Source of the DNA: Thioalkalivibrio sp.
Lineage (GTDB): Bacteria; Pseudomonadota; Gammaproteobacteria; SpSt-1174
Direction: 5' to 3'
Assembly: GCA_011046015.1 (NCBI GenBank)
Contig: DSBO01000071.1
Span: 1 to 15,344 of the forward strand
DNA: 15,344 nucleotides
Shown here: positions 7,062-14,459 of the stretch, piece after piece
How positions within the stretch are numbered: the first letter of the stretch is position 1
Layout: the number at the start of each line of letters is the position of its first letter
The notes under the pieces: model-generated
What the model saw: only the letters and a program-made list of their open reading frames with translations
Databases searched by the model: none
Told to the model about the DNA's origin: nothing
Program-made: the position numbers and the translations under genes

Positions 7062-10000
7062 GTGTCCAGCCCGCTACACGAACTCGAACAGCGCCTCGAC
7101 AGCTGCATGCAGCGCGACCGTCATCGCCTGCGCCGCCGCCTCAAGCGGCTGGCGCGCCAGCCCGATGCGGCCGCGCGCGAGCAGCTCGCCCAGGCCATCG
7201 AGGCCTCGGCCGCCACCCGCCAGGCGCGCCTGGACAACCTGCCGCGGGTGACCTACCCGGAGGAGCTGCCGGTCAGCGGCCGGCGCGAGGCGATCCGCGA
7301 GGCGCTGGAGCAGCACCAGGTCATCATCGTCTGCGGCGAGACCGGCTCGGGCAAGACCACCCAGCTGCCTAAGATCTGCCTCGAGGCCGGGCGCGGCGTG
7401 AACGGCTACATCGGCCACACCCAGCCGCGGCGCATCGCGGCGCGCGCCGTGGCCACGCGCATCGCCGAGGAGATGAACACGCCGCTGGGCGCGCAGGTCG
7501 GCTTCAAGGTGCGTTTCTCCGAGCACGTGAGCGCGGAGAGTTACGTGAAGCTCATGACCGACGGCATCCTGCTGGCCGAGATCCAGCACGACCGATTCCT
7601 CGATGCCTACGACACGCTCATCATCGACGAGGCCCACGAGCGCAGCCTCAACATCGACTTCCTGCTCGGCTACCTGCGACAGCTGCTGCCGCGCCGGCCC
7701 GACCTCAAGGTGATCATCACCTCGGCCACCATCGATCCGGAACGCTTCGCGAAACACTTCGGCGATGCCCCCATCATCGAGGTGTCGGGCCGCACCTACC
7801 CGGTGGAGGTGCGCTACCGCCCGCTGCACGGCGAGAACGAGGACGAGCGCGACCGCGACCTGCAGCAGGCCATCCGCGAGGCGGTGGACGAGCTCGCCGA
7901 GGAAGGCCTGGGCGACATCCTCGTCTTCCTGCCGGGCGAACGCGAGATCCGCGAGACGGCCGAGTCGCTGCGCAAGCACCATCCGAAGCACACCGAGATC
8001 CTGCCGCTGTACGCGCGGCTCTCGGCCAGCGAACAGAACCGGGTGTTCGCCCCGCACACGGGCCGGCGCATCGTGCTGGCCACCAACGTGGCCGAGACCT
8101 CGCTCACCGTGCCCGGCATCCGCTATGTGATCGACACGGGCCTGGCGCGCCTCTCGCGCTATTCCTGGCGCGCCAAGGTGCAGCGCCTGCCCATCGAGCC
8201 GGTCTCGCAGGCCTCGGCTAACCAGCGCAAGGGCCGTTGCGGGCGCGTGGCCGAGGGCATCTGCATACGCCTCTATTCCGAGGATGACTTCAACAACCGC
8301 CCCGAATTCACCGACCCGGAGATCCTGCGCACCAACCTCGCCTCGGTCATCCTGCAGATGGCGCAGCTCGGCCTGGGCGAGCCCGGGGACTTCCCCTTCG
8401 TCGAGCCGCCGGACAGCCGGCTCATCAAGGACGGCTACAACCTGCTGCACGAACTCAATGCGGTCGATGCGGGCAACCGCATCACGCCGCTGGGGAAGAA
8501 GATCGCGCAGCTGCCCATCGATCCGCGCCTGGCGCGCATGCTGCTCGCCGCGCAGCAGGAAGGCTGCCTGCGCGAGGCGCTGATCATCGTCAGTGCCCTC
8601 TCCATCCAGGACCCGCGCGAACGTCCGCACGACTTCCAGCAGGCCGCCGACGAGAAGCACAAGCGCTTCGCCGACGAGCACTCGGACTTTCTCGCCCACG
8701 TGAACCTGTGGGACTACCTGCACGAGCAGATGCGCCACCTGACGCAGAACAAGCTGCGCAAGCTCTGCCGCGACGAGTTCATCTCCTACATCCGCCTGCG
8801 CGAGTGGCACGACGTGCACCGCCAGCTGCGCGCGCAGCTCAAGGACATGGGCGTGCGCGAGAACGAGCAGCCGGCCGAGTACGCCCCGCTGCACCGCGCC
8901 CTGCTCACGGGGCTACTGGGCAACATCGGCTATCGCGATGAGGATCGCGAGTTCATGGGGGCGCGCAACCGCAAGTTCCTGGTGTTCCCGGGCTCGGGGC
9001 TTTCGAAAAAGCCGCCGAAGTGGCTCATGGCGGCGGAACTGGTGGAGACCTCGCGGCTCTTCGCCCGCACCGTGGCGAAGATCGAGCCGCAGTGGGTGGA
9101 AGAACTCGCCGCGCACCTCATCCATCATCACTATTACGAACCGCACTGGCAGCGGCGCCGCGCACAGGTGGGGGCCTACGACCGGCTCACGCTCTACGGG
9201 CTGGTGATCAACCCCAACCGGCGCGTGAACTACAGCCAGATCAACCCGAAGGAGGCGCGCGAGATCTTCATCCGCCACGCGCTGGTATACGGCGAGTACG
9301 AGACGAAGGCGCCCTTCTTTTTGCACAACCGCCAGCTCATCGAGGACGTGGAAGACCTGGAGGCCCGCTCGCGCCGCCGCGACATCATGGTGGACGAGGA
9401 GACGCTCTACGGCTTCTACGACCGGCGCCTGCCGGCCGACGTGTGCAACGGCCCCGGCTTCGAGGCCTGGCGCAGGGAGATCGAACGCGACGACCCGCAG
9501 GCGCTGTTCTTCACCCGCGAGGAGGTGATGCAGCACACGGCCGCCGGGGTGACGGCCGCGCAGTTCCCGGACGTGATCGACCTCGGCGGCCTGCGCGCGC
9601 CGGTGAGCTACCACTTCGAACCGGGCAGCGACGAGGACGGCGTGACCGTGACCCTGCCGGTGGGCGGCCTCAACCAGGTGGACGCCGCGCGCGCCGACTG
9701 GCTGGTGCCCGGGCTCATCGAGGAGAAGCTCACCGCGCTGATCCGCGGCCTGCCCAAGGCCCTGCGCCGCCACTTCGTGCCCGCCCCGGACTTCGCCCGC
9801 GCCTGCCTGGAGGCCCTGACGCCCGGCGAGACCCGGCTCACCGAGGCGCTGGCCGCGCGCCTGAAACAGATGACCGGCGTGGACGTGCCACCCGGGGCCT
9901 GGGCCGAGGACCAGCTCGAGCCCCACCTGCGCCTGCGCTACCGGGTGGTGGACGCCAGCGGCGGGACGCTGGCCGCCGGTCGCGACCTCGACGCCCTGCA

Positions 10001-10922
10001 GGCACAGCTGGGGGGCCGCATCGCCGAGCAGTTCGAGACCCTGCAGGCGCAGGCCGGCACCGCCGAGGGGCTGGAGCGCGAGGGCCTCACGGCCTGGGAC
10101 TTCGGCGCGCTGCCCGAGACGGTGGAGATCGAGGGCCAGGGCATCCGCATGACGGGCTACCCGGCGCTGATCGACGAGAAGGACACGGTGGCCCTGCGCG
10201 TGCTCGACAACCCGGAAGAGGCCCGCGAGGCCACCCGGGACGGCATCCTGCGCCTGGCACGCCTCGCCCTGGCCGAGCAGGAGAAGCACCTGGCAAAGAA
10301 CCTGCCTGGCATCGACCGGCTCTGCCTGCAGCTCGCCACCGTGGGCAACTGCCAGGGGCTGAAGGAGGACATCCTCCGTGCCGCCTTCACCCAGGCCCTG
10401 TTCGCCGATGGCTGGCCCACCGACGCGGCGGGCTTTGCCGCGGCGCTGGAGGCCGGGCGCGGCGAGCTCTTCGCCACCGCCGAGACGCTCTGCGGCCTGC
10501 TGGCCACGGCGCTGGCCGAGTTCAACCCGATCCGCCAGCGGATCAAAAAGAACCTGCCCTTTACCTGGATCGATGCCGTGGCCGACATCCGGGATCAGCT
10601 AGACCACCTGGTCTACCCCGGGTTCGTGACCGCCACGCCCGTCCACCGCCTGCGCCAGCTGCCGCGCTACCTCAAGGCCATCAGCCGCCGCCTGGACCGG
10701 CTGGAGAGCCAGCCCGACAAGGACCGGCACCTGCGCATCGACATCGAACCGCTGTGGGAGGACTGCAAACGCCGCCTGGCCGCCACCCGCGAACCGGATG
10801 CGGCGCTGCTGGACTACCGCTGGCAGATCGAGGAACTGCGCGTGTCGCTGTTCGCCCAGGAGCTCGGCACCGAGCGGCCGGTCTCGGTGCAACGACTGGA
10901 GAAGCAGCGCAAGGCCCTGTAG
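7062..10922 (+). CDS. hrpA: ATP-dependent RNA helicase HrpA (DEAH box)
   Basis: The 1286-residue protein is nearly the length of E. coli HrpA (1300) and follows it closely along the helicase core. Visible motifs are Walker A GETGSGKT (92-99), motif II DEAH (189-192), motif III SAT (221-223), TNVAETSLT, and motif VI QRKGRCGR (388-395). These are followed by the helicase-associated HA2 region, an OB-fold segment and the long C-terminal domain (DUF3418) found only in HrpA. Known work on the family places it as a 3'-5' RNA helicase acting on mRNA and on stalled or collided ribosomes in the cytoplasm. Start is GTG at 7062, giving the usual N-terminus (LHELEQRLDSCMQRDRHRLRRRLK). No clear Shine-Dalgarno precedes it. 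It is divergent from the alpha-2-macroglobulin gene, with 141 bases between starts, and followed by 146 non-coding bases, so it appears monocistronic. Confidence 0.97.
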   Translation: MSSPLHELEQRLDSCMQRDRHRLRRRLKRLARQPDAAAREQLAQAIEASAATRQARLDNLPRVTYPEELPVSGRREAIREALEQHQVIIVCGETGSGKTTQLPKICLEAGRGVNGYIGHTQPRRIAARAVATRIAEEMNTPLGAQVGFKVRFSEHVSAESYVKLMTDGILLAEIQHDRFLDAYDTLIIDEAHERSLNIDFLLGYLRQLLPRRPDLKVIITSATIDPERFAKHFGDAPIIEVSGRTYPVEVRYRPLHGENEDERDRDLQQAIREAVDELAEEGLGDILVFLPGEREIRETAESLRKHHPKHTEILPLYARLSASEQNRVFAPHTGRRIVLATNVAETSLTVPGIRYVIDTGLARLSRYSWRAKVQRLPIEPVSQASANQRKGRCGRVAEGICIRLYSEDDFNNRPEFTDPEILRTNLASVILQMAQLGLGEPGDFPFVEPPDSRLIKDGYNLLHELNAVDAGNRITPLGKKIAQLPIDPRLARMLLAAQQEGCLREALIIVSALSIQDPRERPHDFQQAADEKHKRFADEHSDFLAHVNLWDYLHEQMRHLTQNKLRKLCRDEFISYIRLREWHDVHRQLRAQLKDMGVRENEQPAEYAPLHRALLTGLLGNIGYRDEDREFMGARNRKFLVFPGSGLSKKPPKWLMAAELVETSRLFARTVAKIEPQWVEELAAHLIHHHYYEPHWQRRRAQVGAYDRLTLYGLVINPNRRVNYSQINPKEAREIFIRHALVYGEYETKAPFFLHNRQLIEDVEDLEARSRRRDIMVDEETLYGFYDRRLPADVCNGPGFEAWRREIERDDPQALFFTREEVMQHTAAGVTAAQFPDVIDLGGLRAPVSYHFEPGSDEDGVTVTLPVGGLNQVDAARADWLVPGLIEEKLTALIRGLPKALRRHFVPAPDFARACLEALTPGETRLTEALAARLKQMTGVDVPPGAWAEDQLEPHLRLRYRVVDASGGTLAAGRDLDALQAQLGGRIAEQFETLQAQAGTAEGLEREGLTAWDFGALPETVEIEGQGIRMTGYPALIDEKDTVALRVLDNPEEAREATRDGILRLARLALAEQEKHLAKNLPGIDRLCLQLATVGNCQGLKEDILRAAFTQALFADGWPTDAAGFAAALEAGRGELFATAETLCGLLATALAEFNPIRQRIKKNLPFTWIDAVADIRDQLDHLVYPGFVTATPVHRLRQLPRYLKAISRRLDRLESQPDKDRHLRIDIEPLWEDCKRRLAATREPDAALLDYRWQIEELRVSLFAQELGTERPVSVQRLEKQRKAL

Positions 10923-10970
10923 GCCAGACTGGACATCGTCCCCGGTTTTGGGGAATATCGGGGGGAAGCA

Positions 10971-11002
10971 GGCGGGCCAATTACATAACGACAGAGCCCG
11001 CC
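10971..11002. repeat. Inverted repeat in the hrpA downstream spacer
   Basis: GGCGGGC (10971-10977) pairs with GCCCGCC (10996-11002) around an 18-base AT-richer loop. No T run follows, so this is not a canonical terminator. It may be part of the control region of the next gene. Confidence 0.25.
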
Positions 11003-11032
11003 GGATAAACACGCACCAACGTGTATTGATGA

Positions 11033-11050
11033 CCGGCCGGGACAGGCCGG
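11033..11050 (+). promoter_or_regulatory. Small hairpin in the leader of the binding-protein gene
   Basis: CCGGCC-GGGACA-GGCCGG forms a six-base stem with a six-base loop ending 18 bases before the ATG at 11069, just before the AAGGA ribosome binding site (11057-11061). It would fold in the mRNA leader. Any role in translation is a guess. Confidence 0.25.
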
Positions 11051-11068
11051 CTGCCAAAGGATCACAAC

Positions 11069-11887
11069 ATGCTACCGTCACTGCGTCGCCTGCGCGGCAC
11101 GCTGTCCGCCTGTGGACTGCTGCTCGCGGGGCTGCTGTCTGCACCGCTCGCGGCCGCCGATGGTCCGATTCGCCTCGCCATCCAGCCCATCCAGACGGCC
11201 GAGACCACGGCCTCCTTCTACCGGCCGCTGATCGACTACCTGCGGGAGCAGACCGGCCTGCCGATCGAGCTGGCCACCAGCAGCAACTTCCTCACCTACT
11301 GGACGCAGATGAAACGCGGCGACTACGACCTGGTGCTGGATGCCGCGCACTTCACCGATTACCGCATCCGCGAGCTGGGTTATGTGCCGCTGGCCAAGAT
11401 GCCGGGCGAGGTGAGCTACAGCCTCGTCACCCATGCCGACACCTTCATCTTCGAGCCGGCCGAACTCACCGGCAAGCCGGTCGCCTCGCTGGCCGCCCCG
11501 AGTCTCGGCATGGTGCGCATGCTGGAACTCTATCCGAATCCCCTGCGCCAGCCGCGCATTCTGGAGGCGGCGACCACCGAGGCCATCATCGAGATGATCG
11601 AATCCGGCCGGGCGGTGGCCGGCATCATCCCCACGCCCCTGCTCAACACCTACACGCAGTTCAACGTGGTGCTCACCACCGAGCCCGCCCCGCACGTCAC
11701 CTTCTCGGCTTCGCCAGGGCTACCGGACGCGCAACGCATGCGGATCCAGCAGGCGCTGCTCGATGCCGGCGGCTCGCAGGCGGGTCGGGCCATGCTCGAG
11801 GCCATCGGCTTCACGGCACTGGAACGTCCCGACGTCACCGTCTACGCCGGCTACGCGCAGTTGCTGGAAGGGACCTGGGGGTACTGA
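11069..11887 (+). CDS. PhnD-like periplasmic substrate-binding protein (orphan)
   Basis: This 272-residue protein has an N-terminal signal peptide: RRLR, a hydrophobic stretch at about 12-26, and likely cleavage after AAA30 before DGPIRLAIQP. The mature part fits the phosphate/phosphite/phosphonate ABC binding-protein family (PhnD-like). It opens with RLAIQP, then FYRPLIDYLREQTGLPIEL, YWTQMKRGDYDLVLDAAHFT and a YVPLAKMPGEVSYSLV segment, the usual first-lobe pattern. Family members bind phosphonates or other small oxyanions, but many stand-alone ones serve as sensor or accessory proteins of unknown ligand. No permease or ATPase gene is nearby, so transport cannot be inferred. LSAC at residues 12-15 resembles a lipobox but comes before the hydrophobic core. 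The start is supported by AAGGA eight bases before the ATG. A strong terminator about 80 bases downstream closes a single-gene unit. Confidence 0.8.
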   Translation: MLPSLRRLRGTLSACGLLLAGLLSAPLAAADGPIRLAIQPIQTAETTASFYRPLIDYLREQTGLPIELATSSNFLTYWTQMKRGDYDLVLDAAHFTDYRIRELGYVPLAKMPGEVSYSLVTHADTFIFEPAELTGKPVASLAAPSLGMVRMLELYPNPLRQPRILEAATTEAIIEMIESGRAVAGIIPTPLLNTYTQFNVVLTTEPAPHVTFSASPGLPDAQRMRIQQALLDAGGSQAGRAMLEAIGFTALERPDVTVYAGYAQLLEGTWGY

Positions 11888-11964
11888 TCGGGAACAACAC
11901 GCGTCTCCTCCGCCAGGGCATCTCGTCGGTGCGCCTGGCCCTTCGCCCCAGGGAAAGGGGCCCC

Positions 11965-11994
11965 GCCGCGGCCGAACAGCCGCGGCATTTTTTT
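11965..11994 (+). terminator. Intrinsic terminator after the binding-protein gene
   Basis: A perfect eight-base stem GCCGCGGC (11965-11972 and 11979-11986) closes a CGAACA loop and is followed by A and seven T (11988-11994). It stands 78 bases after the stop of the PhnD-like gene and separates it from the glutathione S-transferase gene. Confidence 0.9.
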
Positions 11995-12157
11995 GTCCGG
12001 CCATCCTGTCATCGAGACCGGCATCTGGTATATGGTAAGCGACGGCAGCCGCGAAACGGGCTGCCTCGAGGCACCGTCGTTCGCGACTCGCGTCGCGCCT
12101 GCGGCCAGGTGGCCTTGACGGGATATAAGAACAAGACGCGTCGGAGACACGACCACC

Positions 12158-12772
12158 ATGAGACTCTACTACCAGCGCAACTGCACCGCGTCGGACGCCG
12201 TTCGCATCGCGCTCAACCTCAAGGGCATCCGTTACGACCTGGTGGACATCGACGCCACCGACGAAGACGTCTCGGCCCTGCCGCTGATCAAGGATCTGCG
12301 CGTCTCGCCCGTGCTCTACGACGACCTGCGCATGCAGGTGGAATCCCTGGCCATCATCGAATACCTGGACGAGACCTACCCCGACGTGATGCTGCTGCCG
12401 GGTACGGCCCGCGACCGCGTGCGCGTGCGCTCCATCGCCCAGCTCATCATCAGCGACATCCATCCGCTGCTGAGTCCGCGCGTGCACAACCACCTGAAGA
12501 ACGAACAGGCCGGCTTCGACTGCGCGGCTTGGTCCAACCACTGGGTGAAGCTCGGCTTCAGCGCCATCGAGGAACTGCTGGCCGACAACCCGGCCACCGG
12601 TCAGTTCTGCCTCGGCAACACCCCCACCATGGCCGACGCCTGCCTCGCCCCGCAGGTGTGGCACGCGCAGAAGAGCACGCTGGAACTGAACGACTTCCCC
12701 ACCGTGAAACGCGTGTACGAGAACTGCCTCAAGCTCGCCGCCTTCGAGAACGTCGCGCTGGAACTGCGCTGA
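12158..12772 (+). CDS. Glutathione S-transferase, zeta/maleylacetoacetate isomerase-like
   Basis: The 204-residue protein has the two-domain GST layout. The N-terminal thioredoxin-like domain (about 1-80) shows LYYQRNCTASDAVRIALNLK, the cis-proline loop VSPVL (P51) and the glutathione gamma-glutamyl site Glu62-Ser63 in ESLAIIEYLDETYP. An all-helical C-terminal domain (about 87-204) contains the N-capping-like stretch GNTPTMADACLAPQV. It is closest to zeta-class enzymes such as maleylacetoacetate isomerase, which act in tyrosine breakdown. The zeta hallmark S-S-C-x-W-R-V-R-I-A-L is altered here to N-C-T-A-S-D-A-V-R-I-A-L, so another thiol-transfer role is possible. No tyrosine-degradation genes are nearby. 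GGAG lies 11 bases before the ATG. TATAAG at 12124-12129 may be a -10 box but has no good partner. A terminator follows at once. Confidence 0.82.
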   Translation: MRLYYQRNCTASDAVRIALNLKGIRYDLVDIDATDEDVSALPLIKDLRVSPVLYDDLRMQVESLAIIEYLDETYPDVMLLPGTARDRVRVRSIAQLIISDIHPLLSPRVHNHLKNEQAGFDCAAWSNHWVKLGFSAIEELLADNPATGQFCLGNTPTMADACLAPQVWHAQKSTLELNDFPTVKRVYENCLKLAAFENVALELR

Positions 12773-12777
12773 TCCAG

Positions 12778-12808
12778 ACCGGCGCCCCACTCGTGGAGCG
12801 CCGGTTTT
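12778..12808 (+). terminator. Intrinsic terminator between convergent genes
   Basis: ACCGGCGC (12778-12785) pairs with GCGCCGGT (12798-12805), with further CCAC/GTGG pairing inside the loop, and TTTT runs to 12808. It serves the glutathione S-transferase gene. On the minus strand it has no T run but may still hinder read-through from the exporter gene, whose stop is at 12814-12812. Confidence 0.75.
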
Positions 12809-12811
12809 CGC

Positions 12812-13708
12812 CTACACCATCTTGCGCGCGCCCGGCAACAGCAGCCGGCGCAGGGTCCGCCACTCGTAGCAGGCGAGCCCCGTGAGAATCAGCGCCGTGC
12901 CCGCGAGGACGCTCGGGCGCAGCACCTCGCCGTTGAGCAGCACGCCCAGCCACAGCGCCAGCACCGGCGTCATCAGCGTGATCAGCGCCACCCGGCTCGC
13001 CTTGATCGCGCGCAGCAGGAAAAAGTACATGGTGAAGCCCACCACCGAGCCGAACAGCGCGAGATAGAGTATCGACGTGGTGGTGCGCAGCGGCAGCGAC
13101 TCCGGCAGGCCCTCGCCGAACAACAGCCAGGTGAGCAGGTACAGCGGCGCCGCCAGCAACAGCCCACCGACCACCACGCTCAGGCCATCCACCCGCGCGC
13201 CCAGGCGCTTCACCCACACCGCGCTCAATGACTGCAGCATCACCGAGCAGAGCACGGCGCCAATGCCGAGTGCGATGCTCGCGTCCATCGCCAGGCCGTT
13301 ACCGAAGATGATGGCGAGCCCCGCCAGCCCCGAGACCATGCCGGTGATGCGCATGGGCGTGAACACCGATTCGCCGAGCCACAGCGTGGCCAGCAGGCCG
13401 GTGAAGAACGGCGAGAGCCCGAACAGCACCGAGATCCAGCCGGAGGGGATGAACTGCGCGCCGAAGTACACGCACATCATCGCGCCGTAGATGCCAACGG
13501 TGGCGGCCAGGTAGGTGAGCAGCGCCTCGCGGTGCCAGGGCAGCGCCACGCGCGCGAGGCGCAGCAACACCGCGGCGATGAGCGCGCCCAGCACCATGCG
13601 GGCGGCAACACCGAACAGGAAACCGGCCCCGTCTCCACTCCACTGGATGGCCAGCGGCGTGGTGGACCAGATGATCACGACACCGACATACGCGGCGGGC
13701 ACGGACAT
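12812..13708 (-). CDS. EamA/DMT-family drug or metabolite exporter
   Basis: A 298-residue inner-membrane protein with about ten hydrophobic helices arranged as two EamA repeats. Repeat one opens at AAYVGVVIIWSTTPLAIQWS and has the short helix pattern FIPSGWISVLFGLSPFFTGLL followed by WLGESVF. Repeat two begins near MDASIALGIGAVLCSVMLQS and has the matching AIKASRVALITLMTPVLALW followed by LLNGEVL. The paired 'LxxLxP.....ALWLGE' marks are typical of the DMT superfamily, whose members export amino acids, purines or other small metabolites; substrate cannot be read from sequence. The C-terminus is basic (RTLRRLLLPGARKM), as expected for the cytoplasmic side. The start has a GGGAG element about 12 bases before the ATG. 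A minus-strand terminator upstream (13788-13755) isolates it from the cupin side, so its promoter should lie in 13709-13755; none is convincing. Confidence 0.9.
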   Translation of the reverse strand: MSVPAAYVGVVIIWSTTPLAIQWSGDGAGFLFGVAARMVLGALIAAVLLRLARVALPWHREALLTYLAATVGIYGAMMCVYFGAQFIPSGWISVLFGLSPFFTGLLATLWLGESVFTPMRITGMVSGLAGLAIIFGNGLAMDASIALGIGAVLCSVMLQSLSAVWVKRLGARVDGLSVVVGGLLLAAPLYLLTWLLFGEGLPESLPLRTTTSILYLALFGSVVGFTMYFFLLRAIKASRVALITLMTPVLALWLGVLLNGEVLRPSVLAGTALILTGLACYEWRTLRRLLLPGARKMV

Positions 13709-13754
13709 GGTCTAGCTCTCCCTAATGATGCGAGACGGGAAACGCGACCAGACG

Positions 13755-13788
13755 AAAAAGGCCGCGAATCCCGTGACTCGCGGCCTTT
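13755..13788 (-). terminator. Strong minus-strand terminator upstream of the exporter gene
   Basis: A perfect 11-base stem AAAGGCCGCGA/TCGCGGCCTTT (13757-13767 and 13778-13788) with a ten-base loop. On the minus strand it ends in TTTTT (13759-13755). It would stop transcripts coming leftward from the cupin gene or the 30-codon ORF before they reach the exporter. On the plus strand only TTT follows. Confidence 0.85.
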
Positions 13789-13815
13789 GAAAACGTTTCG
13801 CTTGTGACTGCTACA

Positions 13816-13908
13816 TCATCCCGTCTTCGCGTGCGCGCGAGCCTCGGCCAGCTGCATCTTGTGCATCCAGCGGCAACGACGTACGACGCGGGTAATGGAA
13901 TGAGTCAT
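13816..13908 (-). CDS. Unrecognised small basic protein, 30 residues
   Basis: Between the cupin stop and the strong terminator the minus strand holds a complete ATG-to-TGA frame of 30 codons starting MTHSITRVVRRCRWMHK and ending HAKTG. It has a cluster of basic residues, one Cys and one Trp, and could form an amphipathic helix. I do not recognise a family. In its favour: it fills most of the gap between the cupin stop and the terminator, its stop lies 27 bases before that hairpin, and a possible promoter (TTGACG, 18 bases, AACAAT) lies just upstream. Against it: it is short, lacks a clear Shine-Dalgarno, and open frames of this length are common in GC-rich DNA. If the promoter is right, the message could be leaderless. 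It could instead be a 3' leader or a small RNA. Confidence 0.4.
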   Translation of the reverse strand: MTHSITRVVRRCRWMHKMQLAEARAHAKTG

Positions 13909-13914
13909 GCCGCC

Positions 13915-13944
13915 ATTGTTGCGCGCAAACGGAACGGGCGTCAA
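13915..13944 (-). promoter_or_regulatory. Possible promoter for the 30-codon ORF
   Basis: TTGACG (13944-13939, overlapping the cupin stop codon) and AACAAT (13920-13915) are spaced by 18 bases on the minus strand. The -35 box is five of six and the -10 four of six. The predicted transcript would begin at or next to the small ORF's ATG. Confidence 0.3.
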
Positions 13945-14324
13945 CCGTCTTTCACCTCGTCTTCCACATCACGGTAACAGCCGGGAGTGAAGCGCGGCGT
14001 GCACAGGGCATGAAAGACCAGGTCGGCCGAGTCCGTGTTCTCGATGGACTGCATCACGCCCGGCGGGATCACCACGACGTCGCCCGCGGCAACCGGCTCC
14101 GGCGGCAGGTCGCCGACCGTCACCCGGCCCGCGCCCGCAACGATGAGGTAGCGCTCGGCCACCCCGTCGAGCACGTGACGGCGCGTACGCCGCCCCGGCT
14201 CGAGCCGCGCGCGGGCGATGGAGAGCGCGGGGTCGTCCTCGTGGTTGTGAATCTCGAGGATATGGCAGCCCTCGCGGAACCAGTATTCCCCGGCCTCGAC
14301 CGGATGGATGACTTCGGGCTTCAT
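13941..14324 (-). CDS. Single-domain cupin protein lacking most metal ligands
   Basis: A 127-residue protein with one double-stranded beta-helix (cupin). Cupin motif 1 is G44-x5-H50-V-L52-x4-E57-x6-G, where the second His of the usual HxH is Leu. Motif 2 is G81-x5-P87-P-G-x2-Q92-x3-N96, where the usual His is Gln. Two of the four standard metal ligands are thus missing, so a metal-dependent enzyme is unlikely; sugar or small-molecule binding, or a regulatory role, fits better. The N-terminal EYWFREGCHILEIHNHEDD and C-terminal FHALCTPRFTP resemble a conserved group of small bacterial cupins of unknown function. The ATG at 14324 has AGGA about 10-13 bases upstream. The gene is divergent from a thioredoxin-like gene with 135 bases between starts, so the two may share control. 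Confidence 0.85.
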   Translation of the reverse strand: MKPEVIHPVEAGEYWFREGCHILEIHNHEDDPALSIARARLEPGRRTRRHVLDGVAERYLIVAGAGRVTVGDLPPEPVAAGDVVVIPPGVMQSIENTDSADLVFHALCTPRFTPGCYRDVEDEVKDG

Positions 14325-14358
14325 GGATGCGTTATTCCTGGATCGGATTCAGGCCGTC

Positions 14359-14364
14359 ACTATA
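14359..14364 (-). promoter_or_regulatory. Possible -10 box for the cupin gene
   Basis: TATAGT on the minus strand (14364-14359) matches the consensus at five of six, 35 bases before the ATG. The -35 region is poor. The inverted repeat GCGGCGG-TC-CCGCCGC (14365-14380) sits directly behind it, within the region shared with the divergent promoter. Confidence 0.35.
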
Positions 14365-14382
14365 GCGGCGGTCCCGCCGCGG

Positions 14383-14411
14383 TTCATGTCACCCACCCCA
14401 GCCCCTATAAT
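14383..14411 (+). promoter_or_regulatory. Promoter of the thioredoxin-like gene
   Basis: A perfect -10 box TATAAT (14406-14411) is preceded at 17 bases by TTCATG (14383-14388), a three-of-six -35. The start of transcription would fall near 14418, about 40 bases before the ATG, leaving a leader with an AAGGAG ribosome binding site. Confidence 0.65.
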
Positions 14412-14459
14412 CGTCGGTCTCGGAACATTCATAACCGCGAGAATTCCAAGGAGAACCCC

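Noticed and set aside
10923..10970. Terminator directly after hrpA (CCCC-GGTTTT-GGGG)
   Set aside because: The stem is only about four bases and no T run follows.
9020..11008. A 662-codon frame inside hrpA and a 695-codon frame across 10798-12885
   Set aside because: Both are out-of-frame readings of real genes, rich in Arg and Pro, and the second crosses a strong terminator and two true genes.
11069..11113. Lipoprotein reading of the PhnD-like protein (LSAC at residues 12-15)
   Set aside because: The Cys precedes the hydrophobic core instead of following it, and a good signal peptidase I site (AAA-D) comes later.
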